Source: an uncultured Sphingomonadaceae bacterium
GTDB lineage: Bacteria > Pseudomonadota > Alphaproteobacteria > Sphingomonadales > Sphingomonadaceae
Length of the DNA: 64,000 nucleotides
Assembly: GCA_938050045.1 (NCBI GenBank)
Contig: CALLJS010000018.1
Span: 30,963 to 94,962, forward strand
Direction of reading: 5' to 3'
This document shows, piece after piece, positions 20,443 to 29,222 of the stretch. The position numbers and the translations under genes were made by a program. Numbering within the stretch: the stretch's first letter is position 1; every line of letters begins with the position of its first letter. The notes under the pieces are model-generated. The model searched no databases. It was not told the DNA's origin and was given only the letters and a program-made list of their open reading frames with translations.

Positions 20443-21418
20443 GCGCCCCCCCCATCAAATCAGACCATTTGCGCAAATGCTGTAAAGCTGTTTGGGGGCT
20501 AATCGAGATATATTCATCAGAAATTTGAGCCAATATAGAGCTATTCATGGCCTCTTGTTTCTCAAATATAATGGCTAGATTTTCCAGTGCTAATTTTATA
20601 TCCATATCCAGCGCTCGGAATAATATAGCGCATAATAAGGGCGATCTATCGGTGAGTATGCTCAAAATAGCCGTCCGATTGAGCGATGTTTGCTGCTCTA
20701 ATAAAGCAATAAATACAGGCGCATTTATGGGAGTATATGTCCAAAAATCTTCTATATTAAATTTAGAATCATTATGCAGTAAATATATAAATTTACCAGA
20801 GGCTGCGGCTATTGTTTCCGCCTCATTATAACGCCCTAACCAATCTTGGGTCATATCCATTAATGTGGGATCAATAGCCCCGTCAATAATCTCAAATGTT
20901 GCCAATACCCGCCACGTCAGTTGATGCAAATTCTCTGGCGAAAGTTCATAAAAATTCCCAAGTTTAAGAGATTTTGCGCGACTTAATCCCAATGACAAAG
21001 TTTGCAAACATTCTTTAATTACTCCAGAAAATTTTGTGACATTGGCTTCATAACGCCAATTATCCGATATATGCTCGCCATCATTGCTGTTGGATATTAA
21101 ATTTTGAAAGCGATAAAGCGATAATATTTCGTCTAAAACCAATGGATCATTCAACAGGCCCGATTCCATCAATATCGGATAAGATTTTGATCTTTCTGAT
21201 ATTTTATCATGTAATTGAGCATGTTGTAAAATTGAGCATTCAATATTGAATATTATTTTATACAGGCTATTTTTTACATTCGATAATAGAAATTCGTCGA
21301 TAGTAAAGCTGCTCTGAGGAAAAATAAGGTGCGGTAATGTTTGACGTGCAGCGGCAATGCTGCGTGCTCGCAGCATCGCATTTTCCACAAAAGATGTTGG
21401 CTCAAAATACTGAGACAC
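20435..21418 (-). CDS. DUF2336-like helical protein
   Basis: A 327-residue, mostly helical, cytoplasmic-looking protein without a signal peptide. It resembles alphaproteobacterial DUF2336 proteins, which often sit beside signalling genes; this is from recalled family patterns (AAARQTLPHLIFPQSSFTIDEFLL-type N-terminus), not a search. The C-terminal part (about 215-310: LNRTAILSILTDRSPLLCAILFRA, ALENLAIIF) looks like two-helix repeats. It overlaps the kinase-like gene by 8 nt, so the two are probably made together and may interact. Its function is unknown. Confidence 0.65.
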   Translation of the reverse strand: MSQYFEPTSFVENAMLRARSIAAARQTLPHLIFPQSSFTIDEFLLSNVKNSLYKIIFNIECSILQHAQLHDKISERSKSYPILMESGLLNDPLVLDEILSLYRFQNLISNSNDGEHISDNWRYEANVTKFSGVIKECLQTLSLGLSRAKSLKLGNFYELSPENLHQLTWRVLATFEIIDGAIDPTLMDMTQDWLGRYNEAETIAAASGKFIYLLHNDSKFNIEDFWTYTPINAPVFIALLEQQTSLNRTAILSILTDRSPLLCAILFRALDMDIKLALENLAIIFEKQEAMNSSILAQISDEYISISPQTALQHLRKWSDLMGGAHG

Positions 21419-21522
21419 AAAATTTCCTATAATTACCTATCACTTCATTAGAGCAGTAAAGTTAATTTCGTTTTAAGCTTGATAAGAAGAAATAATGATG
21501 ATGGTTTATGAATAGTTGAACA

Positions 21523-22698
21523 TCAAGGCCTCTGAGAGCCCAACAAGATTATCCCGCCAAATATCCATAGCGCATAGAGTATAGCTATTGCCATTATTGC
21601 ATATATTTGAACGCCCAATAATGTGGCCAATATCAAGACGCACAATATATCTGAGAATGAAAAAACCAAACGATCATAATGCGAATGAAAATTGAGCTCT
21701 CTGATAGAATATCCTAATAAAAATATAATGATCGCACCAACTATGCTCCACAAATCATACCCATGATAGGCTGTGATAAATATGATAAGCAATAGGCTCA
21801 TATTTATGATTATATGCGCAAATAAAGTATCGGTTGCGGGCTTTATATGTTGTTCAACTTGTTTGAAAAACGCACTAAAACACCCAATTATGCCCAATAT
21901 ATAAGATGTAATATTGAAATTAAATACTGCAAAAACAATAGCCAATGCAAAAAATAATAAATAATTATATTTAATAATATAGCCAAGAGCAGGTTGAGTT
22001 TCTCTCTTTTTCCATACATAGCGCATCATATAATTTGCAAGTGCGCAAAATAGGGTATTTTCTAAAAAACCTCGCTTATTCGTCGTTTCTAGAGAAAGTC
22101 TAATATAGTCTTCATTTACAATATTAGCGTCCGATTGTTCGGTGATTTTTGACAATGATGATGGCGCATATTCTATGACTTTTAATGCATAATCATGCTG
22201 CAGAGCCAAACGCAGCAAAGTCGAATGAATAGCCGAATCTTCGGGTAAGCTCTCAACCGAGGATAATAATTCTCCGTTCAGCTTTGCCAAACCGCTCCAT
22301 CGATACTTCAAATCTATCAATTCGAATTTTGATAATTTTTCATCATTTTCAAATACCACTAATTCTGGAGCGTTCGCATTCATTATATCCTCAATATGCT
22401 TATCGCTGCTCCATAGTCCATCTGATACCATCAAAAATATATCATCGCGACCAAAGCTATCGCTCAAGGCAGCTAAACGGCTAATAAATTCAATCTCTAT
22501 CCCCTCGCCCCTCAGATATGTCGCGACATGAAGCGCACGGGCGTCCACTTTTTCTATTGCGACAATAAAATCTTTTATCCCAAAATTTCTAAGCTGAACA
22601 ATCTGATGGTATAAAATAGGCTCCCCAGCTACTTTTAGCAGCGCATTGGTGGTTTCATCATAAGCCTGTTCAATCATTAACAAAGCAATGCTGACCAA
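21523..22698 (-). CDS. membrane-bound nucleotidyltransferase-like protein with a degenerate active site
   Basis: A 391-residue protein in two parts. Residues 1-190 resemble a sugar-phosphate nucleotidyltransferase fold (ALLKVAGEPILYHQIVQLRNFGI, then FLMVSDGLWSSD). However, the N-terminal GG-x-G-x-R loop and the PK pair of active enzymes are missing (the loop reads LLMIEQAYDETTNALL). Residues 230-390 hold about six membrane helices. It may be an inactive relative with a binding role. It belongs to the run of minus-strand genes ending in the kinase-like protein. A 14-nt tandem array lies upstream, between it and the Hpt-like gene. Its function is unknown. Confidence 0.6.
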   Translation of the reverse strand: MVSIALLMIEQAYDETTNALLKVAGEPILYHQIVQLRNFGIKDFIVAIEKVDARALHVATYLRGEGIEIEFISRLAALSDSFGRDDIFLMVSDGLWSSDKHIEDIMNANAPELVVFENDEKLSKFELIDLKYRWSGLAKLNGELLSSVESLPEDSAIHSTLLRLALQHDYALKVIEYAPSSLSKITEQSDANIVNEDYIRLSLETTNKRGFLENTLFCALANYMMRYVWKKRETQPALGYIIKYNYLLFFALAIVFAVFNFNITSYILGIIGCFSAFFKQVEQHIKPATDTLFAHIIINMSLLLIIFITAYHGYDLWSIVGAIIIFLLGYSIRELNFHSHYDRLVFSFSDILCVLILATLLGVQIYAIMAIAILYALWIFGGIILLGSQRP

Positions 22699-22796
22699 TG
22701 CTCTAATCCTTCAATCGCCTATAATATTCATTCAATACCATGGTTATTGGGAAATTGGAATTTTATTCTTTTGGTTTTAGGGGCAAGCCCAAGAGC

Positions 22797-22908
22797 GACT
22801 GATGCCCTATGCTTGATGCCCTCTGCTTGATGCTCTGTGCTTGATGCCCTCTGCTTGATGTTCTGTGCTTGATGCCATCTGCTTGATGTTCTGTGCTTGA
22901 TGCTCAAG
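22797..22908. repeat. 14-nt tandem repeat array
   Basis: Eight units of 14 nt, the first one degenerate. Seven start with GCTTGATG (22811, 22825, 22839, 22853, 22867, 22881, 22895), followed by an alternating CCCTCT / C-or-T-TCTGT tail, giving a 28-nt higher period. It touches the last codons of the Hpt-like gene and otherwise fills the spacer to the next gene. There are no spacers between units, so it is not CRISPR. Confidence 0.9.
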
Positions 22909-23206
22909 AATCTCTAATCTCATTTAATGCTGTGCGCAATTCACGGATGATAACGGGATCGCCTGGCGCACCAGTAACCGCTATATGCGCTAAATCCTTA
23001 ATATCCTCTGCACCAAAACTTGCTGCTAAGCTCTGCAATCTCCAGGCGGAATATTGCCAATTAGCATCGCAGCGCGAGCGACTAAGCAAGTCAATTTGGC
23101 GATCAGCACTCTCAAAAAATGCAACGCGAAGCTCTGACATTAGAACAATATCATCGCCAGCAGCCTCTTTAATAGCTGTTGTAAAAGAACCATAATCTGC
23201 GGACAT
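22904..23206 (-). CDS. Hpt-domain-like protein without the phospho-acceptor His
   Basis: A 100-residue helical protein with the look of a histidine phosphotransfer domain: a helix with LMSELRVAFFESADRQIDLLSRS, then WRLQSLAASFGAEDIKDLAHIA, which fits the A-H-x-L-K-G-x-x-x-x-x-G helix. Trp55 is found where the phospho-accepting His should be. Sphingomonad genomes carry similar small proteins (recalled, not searched). It may bind a response regulator or kinase without relaying phosphate. It is the first gene of the minus-strand cluster and diverges from the large coiled-coil gene, with 231 nt between the starts if the latter begins at 23438. Confidence 0.6.
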   Translation of the reverse strand: MSADYGSFTTAIKEAAGDDIVLMSELRVAFFESADRQIDLLSRSRCDANWQYSAWRLQSLAASFGAEDIKDLAHIAVTGAPGDPVIIRELRTALNEIRDS

Positions 23207-23437
23207 ATTGAAAGAAATAGCGTCAACATGTTAACTTTACGTTTCTAAGCGCGAAAAATATGGTAAACAGATAATATGACTGGGGTAAAGAAAAATATTA
23301 TTGAGAAATCAATTCCCAAAGGAAATGGGACAGAGGATTATCTTTTTACAGATAAATCAATATCTTATAATAATAAGGAGAAACCAGCCTATCGTAAAGG
23401 TATCGATTTTCTCTCTTATAATAATGGGGAGAATTTT

Positions 23438-25771
23438 ATGGCTTATGCACCAGAAAAAGCCGTTCCTTTGAACACTGATCGCCATTTAGACGCTGTTCAA
23501 GATGGTTTAATCGAAGATAAAACCCCTGAAAATGATGATAAAAACCCTGAAAATGAAGATATTGAGTCAGAGGATTATCATGCAGAAGAAAGCGAAGCAG
23601 AAGCAAATGAATGGGACTATTATGACGATGATAATGACAGCAGATCGATGCTCGCTTATGTGATACCAACTATCTTTATTATCCTTGCTCTAAGCTGGAG
23701 CGCATTTTTCATTGTCTCAAATCTTGATATTTTAACGCCAACTATCACCCTATCGCAAATTTCATCGCTCATCATTAGCTGGACATCACCCACAATTTTA
23801 ATCGCGCTTGGCTGGCTATTGTTCATGCGCAGCAGCACAGCAGAGGCGTTGCGCTTTGGCGATGTTGCAAACAATCTTCGAAGCGAGGCCTATAATGTTG
23901 AGGGAAAAATGCGCGAGGTTAATCAAGAAATAGCTCTGGCCAGAGACTTTCTCGCTCAATATAGCCAAGACCTTGAGCATATTGGCCGCCACACCGCCGA
24001 TAATATTCTAAATGCATCGCAGAAATTAGAAACATCGCTGCATGATAGCACTGAAAAAGCCGAAATTTTAGAAAAGGTTAGTGCATCAACCAATAAGAAT
24101 TTGGAATTATTGCGCAAAAACCTTCCTGTTGTGAACAGCGCCGCCAAACAAGCCACCAATTTAATTGGCAAGACTGGAATGGAAGCGGTTGAGCAAGTTC
24201 GTTCTTTGGAGCTTGCCATTAAAGATAGTAGCGAAGCCAGCGTCAATAATCGCCAAGAGCTAGAGAAATTATCCTTACAAAACAAGCAAGTTTCAGATGA
24301 TATTTTGGCTCAAACAAAAGATGTTAAAGCGTTTAGCGAAGCGATGTTAGATAAAACCAAGCATGAAATAGCTGACATTGCCGCAACTATTAAATCAGAA
24401 TATAATAATTTTGATCAATCTGTCAGCGAAACGAGCAAAAAACTAGACACCCAAAGCAAAGAGATTACCGATCATCTAAATCAAAATGTCGAAAAACTAT
24501 CGAGTGCTATGCAAAACTTAATCGATAGTAATCATGAAGAAGATAATCATATCAATGATATGATGGAAAAAATCCAAGAACATATTGATAATAGCCAAAA
24601 GCAAATCGATGTCATTAGCGATAAGGCAACCGATCAAGCAGCCAAAATGGCCTTTGCCTTAAAGGCCTTAAGAGAAAATAGCGACAATGTGGGACAAGGC
24701 CTCTCCGATAATTATACGCAAGCAGAAATGCTGATAGAACGCTCTGAAAAATTATTATTGCTATTAGATAGCAATTCGCGTGAATTAGAGGAAACCGTGC
24801 CAACCTCTATCAAACGGCTTGATGACTTATTTAAGCTTGTTGAAAATCGTTTCAAATCTACATTTTCCAATATTAAAAAAATATCAGATCATAGCGATAA
24901 GATTCACAAGAAAAATACTGCGATAGAGCGACAATTATCGGTTTCAAAAGGGCTAATAGGGGCTTTGCTGGAAAAGCAAAATGATGGCGCCGATTTGAAT
25001 AATGACAAGATAAGCAAAATATTATCGACCCTGCACGAGAGTAAAGCGGCGTTAGAAGATATAACGCAAAATGCTAATGGCGCATTTACGGAACAGATTA
25101 AAAATGTGAACAATCAAATAATGGAAAGCTTGGAATTTTCTCGCGAAACAATTAGCAAAAAAATAGATTTTAGTTCTCAAAAAATTGCCGATAATGGTAG
25201 TGCTATCATCAAAGAAACCATCGACAAGCAAGTCGCTGCCATTGAGAATAATCTGCAAATATCGCTCGATGTTCATGTCAAAGCGGCCAGCGAAAATGTC
25301 GCAAAATTGCAATCGCAATTGATGGTGATAGAAGAAATGACCGATAATTTGGAAAAACGCCTCGAGGAAAACTCTCAAGAATTTTCTAATGTGGGCGAGG
25401 AGAGTTTCTCGCGTCAAATGGCACTGCTAACAGAATCGCTCAATTCAACAGCGATTGATGTCGCAAAAATTATATCCAATGATGTCACAGACACAGCTTG
25501 GGCATCCTATCTCAAAGGCGATAGGGGCGTATTTACGCGCCGCGCTGTCAAATTACTGACCGCTGGCGAGGCAAGATTAATAGCCACGCATTATGATGAG
25601 GATATGGAATTTCGCGATCATGTGAACCGATATATCCATGATTTTGAAGCCATGATGCGCGTCTTACTCAGCACCCGTGATGGCAATGCTATTGGCGTTA
25701 CAATCTTATCCTCTGACGTTGGTAAATTATATGTTGCGCTGGCACAGGCCATCGAACGTTTGCGCCATTAA
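23438..25771 (+). CDS. large membrane-anchored coiled-coil protein
   Basis: A 777-residue protein. It opens with an acidic cytoplasmic stretch (to about 75), then two membrane helices (about 77-96, MLAYVIPTIFIILALSWSAFFIV; about 120-137, PTILIALGWLLFM). A very long helical region rich in Lys, Glu, Ser, Asn and Gln follows, with heptad-like spacing (about 150-670), resembling methyl-accepting or RmuC/TolA-like rods. A compact C-terminal domain (from about 680: TAWASYLKGDRGVFTRRAVKLL ... DVGKLYVALAQAIERLRH) looks conserved in sphingomonads. GGGGAG 7 nt ahead supports the start at 23438; an in-frame ATG at 23276 would add 54 residues but has a poor ribosome site. Its function is unknown; an envelope or division scaffold is one guess. 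Confidence 0.7.
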   Translation: MAYAPEKAVPLNTDRHLDAVQDGLIEDKTPENDDKNPENEDIESEDYHAEESEAEANEWDYYDDDNDSRSMLAYVIPTIFIILALSWSAFFIVSNLDILTPTITLSQISSLIISWTSPTILIALGWLLFMRSSTAEALRFGDVANNLRSEAYNVEGKMREVNQEIALARDFLAQYSQDLEHIGRHTADNILNASQKLETSLHDSTEKAEILEKVSASTNKNLELLRKNLPVVNSAAKQATNLIGKTGMEAVEQVRSLELAIKDSSEASVNNRQELEKLSLQNKQVSDDILAQTKDVKAFSEAMLDKTKHEIADIAATIKSEYNNFDQSVSETSKKLDTQSKEITDHLNQNVEKLSSAMQNLIDSNHEEDNHINDMMEKIQEHIDNSQKQIDVISDKATDQAAKMAFALKALRENSDNVGQGLSDNYTQAEMLIERSEKLLLLLDSNSRELEETVPTSIKRLDDLFKLVENRFKSTFSNIKKISDHSDKIHKKNTAIERQLSVSKGLIGALLEKQNDGADLNNDKISKILSTLHESKAALEDITQNANGAFTEQIKNVNNQIMESLEFSRETISKKIDFSSQKIADNGSAIIKETIDKQVAAIENNLQISLDVHVKAASENVAKLQSQLMVIEEMTDNLEKRLEENSQEFSNVGEESFSRQMALLTESLNSTAIDVAKIISNDVTDTAWASYLKGDRGVFTRRAVKLLTAGEARLIATHYDEDMEFRDHVNRYIHDFEAMMRVLLSTRDGNAIGVTILSSDVGKLYVALAQAIERLRH

Positions 25772-25821
25772 ATAGCAGGGATGTAACTTTTCAGCTTAAT
25801 TTTATACTCTGGAATCAGCCC

Positions 25822-26082
25822 CTAGCTATCCCATGCAAATGTTTCAGCCGTAATCCAACCAAATATATAATTGGCGTAAAATAATGCGAATAATGCACTC
25901 GCTAATAGAGTTGCTCTTACTAAAACTATCTTGGGCCTAAAATTAGCAGGCGCGCTATCCGCCTGACCTTTAATTTTGGCTTCACCCATTTCGTCATGCG
26001 TTCGTATTCCGATGGGCAACATGATAAATGCTGAAATGACCCAAAATAATATATAAATAGCAATGATAGATGATATTTGCAT
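25822..26082 (-). CDS. DUF1467 family membrane protein
   Basis: An 86-residue protein with two membrane helices (about 5-25 and 55-76) separated by the short conserved loop PIGIRTHDEMGEAKIKGQAD. This pattern matches DUF1467, an alphaproteobacterial family of unknown role commonly found right behind rnj. Its start touches the rnj stop, so it is probably cotranscribed with rnj. Confidence 0.85.
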   Translation of the reverse strand: MQISSIIAIYILFWVISAFIMLPIGIRTHDEMGEAKIKGQADSAPANFRPKIVLVRATLLASALFALFYANYIFGWITAETFAWDS

Positions 26083-27719
26083 TACAGTTCCAAGATCAAA
26101 ACATTAACAATCGGTTTTTTACCTGTCCAGCGGTGGGCACATCGCCTAACGGCCAAACGTACATTTTCGCGCAATTTCTCTATATCAGAAGACCAATCAC
26201 GCAGAGCGGCTATCGCATCTTCCTTAGCTTCTTCTAAAAATGCATCTAAATCTTCATCAAGCGGCACCCCATTACAATGAATATCGACTGTTTTTTCAGC
26301 GTCGCCATCTTTGTTTAAGGCTAGAGCCACAGATATTTGACCATGTATAGAAATTTTGCGGCGTTCATTCATAGTGCCGCCGTCGGCATCAATCAAAATA
26401 TCACCATCCAGCACCAAACGCCCTGAACGTTCAAAGCCGATATGCTCTGGCCCATTGGGCGCGAGGCGAATAAGATCGCCATTTTTTTGCACAATTTGTT
26501 TTTCAATACCGCATTGCGCTCCAAACCGCGCTTGTTCTTTCATATGGCGCATTTCACCATGTACAGGCAGCAAAATTTTGGGCCTAATCCAATCATACAT
26601 TTTAGCAAGCTCGGGCTTGCCTGGATGACCAGAGACATGGATATGCGCCTGTTTTTCGGTAATCATATTGATATTTTGTTCGGCCAATGCATTTTGTATG
26701 CGGCCTATGGCCAATTCATTTCCTGGTATTTGCTTGGATGAAAATATAACATAATCGCCTTCATCCAATGAAATTTTATGATTCTCGCCAGCAATTCTTG
26801 CCAAGGCAGCGCGAGGTTCACCCTGCCCGCCTGTGGCAATAATCATAACCTCTGATCGCGGCAGTTGCATCGCTGTATGAAAATCAACGGTTTGCGGAAA
26901 ATCTTTGAAATAGCCATTGTCTTTACCAATTTCGAGCATTCTTTCGAGCGAGCGTCCCGCAACGCATAAAGTCCTATTGGTCGCTATGGCAACTTCGCCC
27001 AATGTTTGCAAACGGGCCGCGTTGGATGCAAAAGTCGTCACCAATATTCGGTTGTTCAGCTCCTTGGTAACGTCAATCAAATTGCGTTTCACATCCCCTT
27101 CGGAACCCGATTCCCTATCATTGAATATATTGGTGCTATCACACACTAATGCTAAAATATCTTTATCGCCAATCGCACTAAGCTCTTCAGGAGACGTCGG
27201 CGTGCCAATCAAGGGTTCCTTATCAAGCTTCCAATCACCGGTATGAAATATATTGCCATGCGGTGTCTCGATCAGCACGCCATTGCCTTCTGCAATGCTA
27301 TGCGCAAGCGGCTTATAGCTGATCGTGAAGGGATCAAGCTCGACCACGCCGCCTTCATCAACCACATGCAAATCAAGGCTATTGATTCCATTTTCTTCCA
27401 ATTTATGACGGATAAGAGATGCGGTAAATGCGGTGGCATAGAGCGGCACATCTAATTCTTCGGCTAAATAGGGCAATGCGCCAATATGATCCTCATGGCC
27501 GTGGGTTAATATGATGCCCAACAGGTCATCGGCATTTTTTTCGATAAATTCTAAATCGGGAAGAACCAGTTCGACGCCAGGGTAATAAGGATCAGAAAAG
27601 CTAATCCCCATATCGACCATCAACCATTTACCATTACAGCAATATAGGTTCACATTCATGCCAATTTCACCCGAACCGCCAAGCGCGAGGAACAATAATT
27701 CATTTTTGGATTCGTTCAT
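26082..27719 (-). CDS. rnj: ribonuclease J
   Basis: Metallo-beta-lactamase / beta-CASP ribonuclease (545 residues) with 5'-3' exonuclease and endonuclease activity in the RNJ family; it takes part in rRNA maturation and mRNA decay. The zinc motif HGHEDHIGALPYL, the HTGDWKLD motif, the beta-CASP ATGGQGEPRAALARIA segment and HVSGHPGKPELAKMYDWIRP are all intact. The gene lies between coaX and the DUF1467 gene, as in related genomes. Confidence 0.95.
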   Translation of the reverse strand: MNESKNELLFLALGGSGEIGMNVNLYCCNGKWLMVDMGISFSDPYYPGVELVLPDLEFIEKNADDLLGIILTHGHEDHIGALPYLAEELDVPLYATAFTASLIRHKLEENGINSLDLHVVDEGGVVELDPFTISYKPLAHSIAEGNGVLIETPHGNIFHTGDWKLDKEPLIGTPTSPEELSAIGDKDILALVCDSTNIFNDRESGSEGDVKRNLIDVTKELNNRILVTTFASNAARLQTLGEVAIATNRTLCVAGRSLERMLEIGKDNGYFKDFPQTVDFHTAMQLPRSEVMIIATGGQGEPRAALARIAGENHKISLDEGDYVIFSSKQIPGNELAIGRIQNALAEQNINMITEKQAHIHVSGHPGKPELAKMYDWIRPKILLPVHGEMRHMKEQARFGAQCGIEKQIVQKNGDLIRLAPNGPEHIGFERSGRLVLDGDILIDADGGTMNERRKISIHGQISVALALNKDGDAEKTVDIHCNGVPLDEDLDAFLEEAKEDAIAALRDWSSDIEKLRENVRLAVRRCAHRWTGKKPIVNVLILEL

Positions 27720-27739
27720 GAAATCCTCTTAGCCTATTT

Positions 27740-28501
27740 TTAGGGCTGGCGGTTATATAAAATGGCTAAACCTTTCAAAGTTAGGTTAAAATCAAGTGTA
27801 TCGAACACAGTATCATCGCGTTCAAACAGAGCAGATAAGCCTCCGGTTGCGATTACCGTCAGCGGTTTATCAATTTCAGCCTTCATTCTATTTACCAATC
27901 CTTCTATGAGCGCAAAATAACCCCAATAGAGGCCTGTCAAAATTTGTTCTTCGGTATTTTTACCTATCACATTTTTATGCAGGGGTCGTTTTAATTCAAT
28001 ATAAGGTAATTGCGCAGCGGCGGCGGCCAGTGCATCGCGCGATAAAGCCATGCCAGCGGCGATTAAACCGCCATTATAGCTGCCATCATCCCCAATATGA
28101 TCGATAGTGGTTGCCGTTCCTAAGCTCACAATGATTAAATCGCCGTCATATTCTTCATGCGCGCCAATAGCATTTACAAGCCTATCGCTGCCTACACTTT
28201 CAGGATTATCTACATTAACCGCGATACCCCAATTTACCGCTCCATTGCGGGCAATGATAGGGTCAACCCTAAAATAGTCGCGCCCCAGCTTTTGCAAATG
28301 CCCCAATATATTGGGAACCACGGTCGATATTATCATAGCGTCAACCGCTTCATATTCTCTCAAAAGCGGTAAAAGCCATTGCGCATAGGCATCGCTGGTG
28401 CGGTTTACATCGCTGTCAATTTTCCACCGCGCAATCAGAGTGCGGCCATCGAGCAGCGCAAATTTCACATTACTATTTCCGACATCAACCGCGAGCAACA
28501 T
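27740..28501 (-). CDS. coaX: type III pantothenate kinase
   Basis: Phosphorylates pantothenate, the first step of coenzyme A synthesis. At 253 residues it has the ASKHA-fold motifs of CoaX: LAVDVGNSNVKFALLDG, GSDRLVNAIGAH with the adjacent VSLGTATTID, and GGLIAAGMALSRDALAAAAAQLP. Type III kinases are generally resistant to CoA feedback. It lies between birA and rnj with short gaps. Confidence 0.95.
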   Translation of the reverse strand: MLLAVDVGNSNVKFALLDGRTLIARWKIDSDVNRTSDAYAQWLLPLLREYEAVDAMIISTVVPNILGHLQKLGRDYFRVDPIIARNGAVNWGIAVNVDNPESVGSDRLVNAIGAHEEYDGDLIIVSLGTATTIDHIGDDGSYNGGLIAAGMALSRDALAAAAAQLPYIELKRPLHKNVIGKNTEEQILTGLYWGYFALIEGLVNRMKAEIDKPLTVIATGGLSALFERDDTVFDTLDFNLTLKGLAILYNRQP

Positions 28502-28514
28502 ATAAAATCCCTAT

Positions 28515-29219
28515 TCAATCCAGCATGAATATATCGCCAGCATATATGGTGATAATTTCGTCATTAGCCAAGCGCAACAAACAAGCACCATCATCGGCGA
28601 TACCATCAAAGCCTCCCACATGATTTTTATGGGCTATTTTTTGCCCTTGCCTATGCGCATTATGGAGCCAATAATCGCGCACTATTGCAAAACCACTATC
28701 CCGCCAAAGCCGCAGCCAGTGCGCAAAATTTTCTGCTAAAATACACATAAATTCATCTGGGTCTGGCGCATCTATTCCCAGCTCGGCCATGCTCGTGGCC
28801 GCGCGATCAATATTTTGCGGGCTATGCACCAAATTCACCCCCGTTCCCATAATGATAGCATCCTCATTAGCTTCCAATAATATACCACAGATTTTGGCAT
28901 CATCGACCAATATGTCATTGGGCCATTTAATTATCACATTCTTATTGGGTAGAAATTTTGCAATGCTCTGATGCAAAGCATTCGCCGCTACAAATGCAAG
29001 ATTAGTCGCGGGTGGATCATTGGGCGATAATCTTATGATGGTGCTGGTATAGATATTACCACTATCGGAGACCCAGTCGCGTGCGCTGCGGCCGCGCCCT
29101 GCCCCTTGCGATTTAGCACGTAACCATAGAGCTTCGGGTGCGCCTTGCGTTGCGCGCTCTAATAAATCGCTGTTGGTAGAGCCTGTAAAATCAACCGTCT
29201 CTATGTTCGGACAGGCCAA
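28515..29219 (-). CDS. birA: biotin-[acetyl-CoA-carboxylase] ligase
   Basis: Activates biotin to biotinyl-AMP and attaches it to the carrier subunit of acetyl-CoA carboxylase. At 234 residues it has the catalytic domain (QGAGRGRSARDWVSDSGNIYTS, KWPNDILVDDAKICGILLE) and a short C-terminal domain, but no N-terminal DNA-binding helix-turn-helix, so it is not a repressor. It starts 3 nt behind nuoN, a neighbourhood shared by many alphaproteobacteria. Confidence 0.94.
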   Translation of the reverse strand: MACPNIETVDFTGSTNSDLLERATQGAPEALWLRAKSQGAGRGRSARDWVSDSGNIYTSTIIRLSPNDPPATNLAFVAANALHQSIAKFLPNKNVIIKWPNDILVDDAKICGILLEANEDAIIMGTGVNLVHSPQNIDRAATSMAELGIDAPDPDEFMCILAENFAHWLRLWRDSGFAIVRDYWLHNAHRQGQKIAHKNHVGGFDGIADDGACLLRLANDEIITIYAGDIFMLD

Positions 29220-29222
29220 AGC

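Noticed and set aside
22797..22908. CRISPR array
   Set aside because: The 14-nt units are contiguous with no spacers, and there are no cas genes.
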